DNA from: Hyphomicrobiales bacterium
Lineage (GTDB): Bacteria > Pseudomonadota > Alphaproteobacteria > Rhodospirillales > JACKKN01
Direction: 5' to 3'
DNA: 64,000 bases
NCBI GenBank assembly: GCA_024236415.1
Contig: JACKKN010000002.1
Coordinates: forward strand, 1 to 64,000
Shown: one piece after another, positions 60,478-64,000 of the stretch
How the letters are laid out: every line of letters begins with the position of its first letter
How positions within the stretch are numbered: the first letter of the stretch is position 1
Made by a program: the position numbers and the translations under genes
Notes under the pieces: generated by a model
What the model was told of the DNA's origin: nothing
The model's database searches: none
Seen by the model: only the letters and a program-made list of their open reading frames with translations

Positions 60478-61182
60478 ATGGCACGACCCCTGATGCCCAA
60501 AGCGACGGCCGTCTGGCTGCTGGACAACACCGCGCTGACCTTCGAGCAGATCGCCGAATTCTGCGGCATGCACCTGCTGGAGGTCCAGGCCATCGCCGAC
60601 GGCGAGGTGGCCATCGGCATGCAGGGGCTGGACCCGGTGGCCGCCGGCGAGTTGACCAAGGAAGAGATCGAGCGCTGCGCCGCCGACCCCGACGCCAAGC
60701 TGAAGCCGGCGGAGCAGAAGAACCCGCAGCCCAAGGCGCGGCCCAAGGGCGCCCGCTACACCCCGCTGTCCAAGCGCCAGGTGCGGCCCGACGGCATCGC
60801 CTGGCTGCTGAAGAACTATCCCGAGTTGAGCGACGGCCAGGTGTCCAAGCTGGTGGGCACCACCAAGCCGACCATCAACTCGGTGCGCGACAAGAGCCAC
60901 TGGAACTCGCCCAACATCAAACCGCAGAACCCGGTGGGCCTGGGCCTGTGCTCGGAGGCGGACCTGGAGAAGGCGGTGGCCATCGCCCGCGCCCGCGCCG
61001 GCACGGTGCATGCCCCGGCGGCCGAGGAGAAGCCGGCGGCGCCCGAAATGTCGCCCCTGGCGGCCATGCCCCCGGCGCCGGAAACGCCCATCGCGCCCCC
61101 GGCCCCCGAACCGGAAATCGAGTCCGAGCCCGCCCCGGCAGCCGAAGCCGAGCCGGCGCCGGAAGAGGAAAAGATCGACTAG
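60478..61182 (+). CDS. trcR: DUF1013 protein, TrcR-type cell-cycle regulator
   Basis: 234 residues. The first 175 match the alphaproteobacterial DUF1013 family, named cell cycle transcriptional regulator TrcR in databases. MPKATAVWLLDNTALTFEQIAEFCGMH and SDGQVSKLVGTTKPTINSVRDKSHWN suggest two helix-turn-helix-like regions. The C-terminal 60 residues are a disordered Pro/Ala/Glu tail. Its stop overlaps that of the convergent MocR gene through a shared CTAG. Confidence 0.92.
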   Translation: MARPLMPKATAVWLLDNTALTFEQIAEFCGMHLLEVQAIADGEVAIGMQGLDPVAAGELTKEEIERCAADPDAKLKPAEQKNPQPKARPKGARYTPLSKRQVRPDGIAWLLKNYPELSDGQVSKLVGTTKPTINSVRDKSHWNSPNIKPQNPVGLGLCSEADLEKAVAIARARAGTVHAPAAEEKPAAPEMSPLAAMPPAPETPIAPPAPEPEIESEPAPAAEAEPAPEEEKID

Positions 61183-62627
61183 AACCCGGGCAGGCGTCGC
61201 AGCCCCGCCACGGCGGCCGCCAGGGCCGCCGGCGCGAACCCGGCGAACCCCAGCAACAGCCCGCCGCGCCGCGGCGGCGCCGCGTAGTGCACCGACAGGG
61301 GCGGCGCGGCGATGCCGGCGCCCGCGGCGGCCCCCGACAGGGCCTTGTCGTCGCGGCCCGCCGCCAGGCGCGCCACCAGGTGCATGCCGGATTCCGGTAC
61401 GGTCCAGTCCAGCGGCAGGCCGCTGGCCGCCAGGGCGGCGGTCAGGGTGTCGCGCCGTTCCAGGTACAGCTTGCGCATGCGCCTGAGGTGGGCGCCGAAG
61501 TGGCCCTGGGCCATGAACTCGGCCAGGGCCGCCTGGGTCAGGGCCGGGGCGGCGCCGTCGGTCAGCCGCCGCGCGACCCGGAACCGGGCCACCAGGTCCG
61601 GCGGCAGCACCAGGTAGCCCAGGCGCAGGGCCGGGAACAGCACCTTGCTGAACGACCCCATGTAGATCACCCGCCCGGCCTCGTCCAACCCCTGCAGGGC
61701 CGGCAGGGGCCGGCCGGCGTAACGGTATTCGCTGTTGTAGTCGTCCTCGACGATCCAGGCGCCGCGGCGCCGGGCCCAGTCCAGCAGCTCCAGCCGCCGT
61801 TCCAGCGACAGGACCCCGCCCAGGGGATACTGGCAGGACGGGGTGACGTAGGCCATGGCGGCGTCGGGCCGCGCCGCCAGGCCGGCGGCCACGTCCATGC
61901 CCTGGGCGTCCACGGGCACCGGCACCAGCTCGGCCGCCGCCTGGTCGAACACGCCGCGGGCGCCCAGGTAGCCGGGGTCCTCGAACAGCACCGCCGCCCC
62001 GGGCCGCAACAGCAGGCGGACGCTAAGGTCGAGCGCCTGCTGCGAACCCGAGACCACGATCACCTGGCCGGGGCCGCAGCGCACGCCGCGGGCCGAGGAC
62101 AGATAGGCGGCCACGGCCTGGCGCAGGGGCCACAGGCCGGCCGGCTCGCCGTACCCGAACAGGGCCGGGTCGGCGCGGCGCCAGACCCGGTTGGCCAGGC
62201 GCCGCCACAGGTCGTGGGGAAAGGCGTCCAGGGCCGGCATGCCGGGGGCGAAGGGAACGGCCCGGCCGGGCGCCGCCTCGGCCTGTACCGCCGCCAGGCC
62301 GCCGTCGCCGTGCGCCGCCGCCGGTTCCGGCGCGCCGGCGTCCAGGAAGGCGTCGGGCAGGGCGGCGCTGACCCGGGTGCCCGAGCCGGTCATGCCCTCC
62401 AAATAGCCCTCGGCCACCAACTGTTCGTAGGCGGCGACCACGGTGTTGCGCGACACGCCCAAGTCGGCGGCCAGGGTCCGGGTCGACGGCAGGCGGGCGC
62501 CGGCGGCCAGGCGCCCCTCCAGCACCGCCCGGCGCAGGCCGTCCTGGAGCTGGCGGAACAGGGGCTGCGCCGCGCCCGGGTCCAGGGCCAGGCCGGTGAC
62601 GGTGCTGTCGAAGGCGGTCTTGGCCAT
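61179..62627 (-). CDS. MocR/PdxR-type regulator (GntR wHTH plus aminotransferase domain)
   Basis: 482 residues from ATG 62627. The GntR winged helix (LPSTRTLAADLGVSRNTVVAAYEQL, residues 40-65) is followed by a linker of about 45 residues and an aminotransferase-like domain with PLP lysine Lys328 in GSFSKVLFPALRLGY. PdxR-type members sense PLP and control pyridoxal genes. Here the divergent gene is PaiB-like, so that or an amine-responsive target is likely. Three TTTTCC direct repeats lie in the spacer at 62644, 62661 and 62675. Confidence 0.92.
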   Translation of the reverse strand: MAKTAFDSTVTGLALDPGAAQPLFRQLQDGLRRAVLEGRLAAGARLPSTRTLAADLGVSRNTVVAAYEQLVAEGYLEGMTGSGTRVSAALPDAFLDAGAPEPAAAHGDGGLAAVQAEAAPGRAVPFAPGMPALDAFPHDLWRRLANRVWRRADPALFGYGEPAGLWPLRQAVAAYLSSARGVRCGPGQVIVVSGSQQALDLSVRLLLRPGAAVLFEDPGYLGARGVFDQAAAELVPVPVDAQGMDVAAGLAARPDAAMAYVTPSCQYPLGGVLSLERRLELLDWARRRGAWIVEDDYNSEYRYAGRPLPALQGLDEAGRVIYMGSFSKVLFPALRLGYLVLPPDLVARFRVARRLTDGAAPALTQAALAEFMAQGHFGAHLRRMRKLYLERRDTLTAALAASGLPLDWTVPESGMHLVARLAAGRDDKALSGAAAGAGIAAPPLSVHYAAPPRRGGLLLGFAGFAPAALAAAVAGLRRLPGF

Positions 62628-62728
62628 AGAGTGGTCCCGCAGGTTTTCCAAATATGGATCTTTTCCCGGGGCCATTTTCCCCTACCCTGGCGCTGCGAAC
62701 AACAACCCCGGTCTGGGAGCCCCGACCC

Positions 62729-63331
62729 ATGAGCCTCTACGTCCCGCCCCATTTCCGCATGGACGATGATCGGGCCGCCCGCCGCCTGATCGCCGACCAC
62801 GGCTTCGCCGTGCTGACGTCCCAGGGCGCCGACGGCCCCATGGCCAGCCACCTGCCCCTGGTGCTGGACGACGGCGGCGACGTCCTGCTGGGCCACGTCT
62901 CCCGCGCCAACCCGCACTGGCGCCACTTCGACGGCGAAACGGTGGCCCTGGCCGTGTTCCGCGGCCCCCACGCCTACGTCTCGCCGCGGTGGATGGACAG
63001 CCCGGGCAACGTGCCCACCTGGAACTACACCGCGGTCCAGGTCACCGGCCGGCCGCGGGTGATCGACGATGCGGCGGCGGCACGCGGCGTGCTGGACCGG
63101 CTGGTGGCCCAGTACGAGCCCGACCCCGGCGGCTGGCGCACCGGCGACGTGCCGGCGGACCGCCTGGCCGGCCTGATGAAGGGGATCGTCGCCTTCGCCA
63201 TGCCCATGGAAAGCGTCACCGCCAAGGCCAAGCTGAGCCAGAACAAGTCGGCCGCCGACCGGGCCGGCGTGGCCGCCGCCCTGCGCGCCGCCGGCGCCGG
63301 CGACCTGGCCGACCTGATGGAGGCGGATTAG
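62729..63331 (+). CDS. FMN-binding negative transcriptional regulator, PaiB family
   Basis: 200 residues of the PaiB family, with a split-barrel FMN-binding domain. MSLYVPPHFRMDD, a conserved GPMASHLPLVLD, FRGPHAYVSPRWM and VPTWNYTAVQVTG are family signatures, and KLSQNKSAADRAG closes it. GGGAG precedes ATG 62729. PaiB proteins are described as negative regulators, though many act as pyridoxine-5-phosphate-oxidase-like flavoproteins. It is divergent from the MocR gene. Confidence 0.9.
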   Translation: MSLYVPPHFRMDDDRAARRLIADHGFAVLTSQGADGPMASHLPLVLDDGGDVLLGHVSRANPHWRHFDGETVALAVFRGPHAYVSPRWMDSPGNVPTWNYTAVQVTGRPRVIDDAAAARGVLDRLVAQYEPDPGGWRTGDVPADRLAGLMKGIVAFAMPMESVTAKAKLSQNKSAADRAGVAAALRAAGAGDLADLMEAD

Positions 63332-64000
63332 GCGCCGCCGGGGTACCGGTGGCGCCGGTACATGTCCAGCACCCAGGCCGTGCCGGGGTGGTCGCGGAAG
63401 GTGTCGATCAGGCGCGCCAGGCGGGCGGCCAGGGGGCGGGGCCGGTCCATGGACGAGTCCGGCGGGCTGCACAGGGTGGCCAGGATCGACGCCGCCGCCA
63501 GGTCGGCGACCGAGAAGGCGCCGCCCACCAGGTAGCCGCCCGCCCCGGCCCGTTCGGCGACGAAGTCCAGGCCGATGCGGGCCGCCGCGTAGCCGTCCTC
63601 GACCGAGGCCGGACCGGTGATGCCGTTGCCCTTCTTTAGGGGAATGCGCACCAGGGGGAACACGGCCGCGTACAGGGCCTGGCTCCAGGCCGGCTGGTCG
63701 GCGCCGAACATGCGCGCCACGTAGCGCGGCTCGCCGATGACCCCGTCCAGCACGGCGCGGCGGATGCGCGGGCCCAGGTCGTCGTCGAACCGGGCCTCGA
63801 TCTCCAGGGCCTCGCGGCGCAGGTCGGGATCGGCAGGATAGAGCGGCGGGTCGGGGAACATCTCGTCCAGCTCGGCCAGGATGCGGGCCGAGCCGTGCAC
63901 GTAGCGGTCGCCGAAGCGCACCACGGGGGTGGCCGTCTGCCCCGTCAGGCGCTTGACCACGGGCAGGTGGGGTCCGGGCAGCAGGCTGCGCTCGGCCCGC
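63328..64000 (-). CDS. Glutathione S-transferase family protein, N-terminus outside window
   Basis: At least 223 residues, open at the window edge. The visible thioredoxin-like part includes TGQTATPVVRFGDRYVHGSARI, where the cis-proline and the glutathione-binding Gly-Ser (in place of the usual E/D-S) are seen. An all-helical C-terminal domain follows (GGAFSVADLAAASILA is the conserved N-capping box). It conjugates or isomerises with glutathione. Its stop overlaps the PaiB stop. Confidence 0.87.
   Translation of the reverse strand, partial: RAERSLLPGPHLPVVKRLTGQTATPVVRFGDRYVHGSARILAELDEMFPDPPLYPADPDLRREALEIEARFDDDLGPRIRRAVLDGVIGEPRYVARMFGADQPAWSQALYAAVFPLVRIPLKKGNGITGPASVEDGYAAARIGLDFVAERAGAGGYLVGGAFSVADLAAASILATLCSPPDSSMDRPRPLAARLARLIDTFRDHPGTAWVLDMYRRHRYPGGA

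Overview
The window looks like chromosomal DNA of an alphaproteobacterium, probably Rhodospirillales-like. GC is very high (roughly 70 percent by eye) and start codons are often GTG or TTG. Lineage markers are a DUF1013/TrcR gene, a DUF1192 gene, a probable ROSE RNA thermometer before an Hsp20 gene, and a RibBA with a degenerate GTP cyclohydrolase half. I saw no tRNA, rRNA, insertion sequence, phage gene or CRISPR array.

Positions 1-35388 hold one large catabolic locus built on CoA thioesters. It contains a TRAP transporter (partial), an MmgE/PrpD protein, two SDRs, an enoyl-CoA hydratase and a flavoprotein oxidoreductase. It also contains a three-part acyl-CoA carboxylase whose genes are scattered over 29 kb: carboxyltransferase, a free 75-residue biotin carrier and biotin carboxylase. 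Further members are a flavin reductase, a class III CoA-transferase/racemase, two acyl-CoA dehydrogenase-fold proteins, two complementary MaoC proteins, a four-module rhodanese and two alpha/beta hydrolases. An HMG-CoA-synthase-like protein fused to DUF35 sits next to a thiolase. Four AMP-forming CoA ligases (three in tandem), a nitronate monooxygenase-like protein, two membrane transporters, RibBA and a MocR regulator complete the set. The logic is: import an organic acid, activate it with CoA, oxidise, hydrate or carboxylate it, then cleave it by thiolase or retro-aldol chemistry. The substrate cannot be read from sequence. Each transcription unit is preceded by an AT-rich island with inverted repeats, which suggests shared control.

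Positions 35631-39406 encode a Tat-exported small subunit with a GMC flavoprotein, and an ammonia-lyase-fold protein that lacks the MIO triad. Positions 39483-47625 are mostly housekeeping: ilvC, ilvH, ilvB and miaA on the minus strand, rpmE with a clear promoter and terminator, a membrane-anchored class III nucleotide cyclase, an Hsp20 gene and a small DUF2892-like membrane protein. Two tandem hotdog thioesterases follow.

Positions 48619-56268 carry two large paralogous RTX calcium-binding proteins on the minus strand. Each has its own homogenised tandem repeat (336 bp x5 and 330 bp x6). The first is frameshifted inside a repeat. They share an N-terminal module, a C-terminal tail and upstream promoter elements.

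Positions 56553-64000 hold a hydrolase, a metY-like gene with a strong promoter and structured leader, DUF1192, a quinone oxidoreductase-like MDR, DUF1013/TrcR, a PdxR-type MocR regulator divergent from a PaiB-like protein, and a glutathione S-transferase cut by the window edge.
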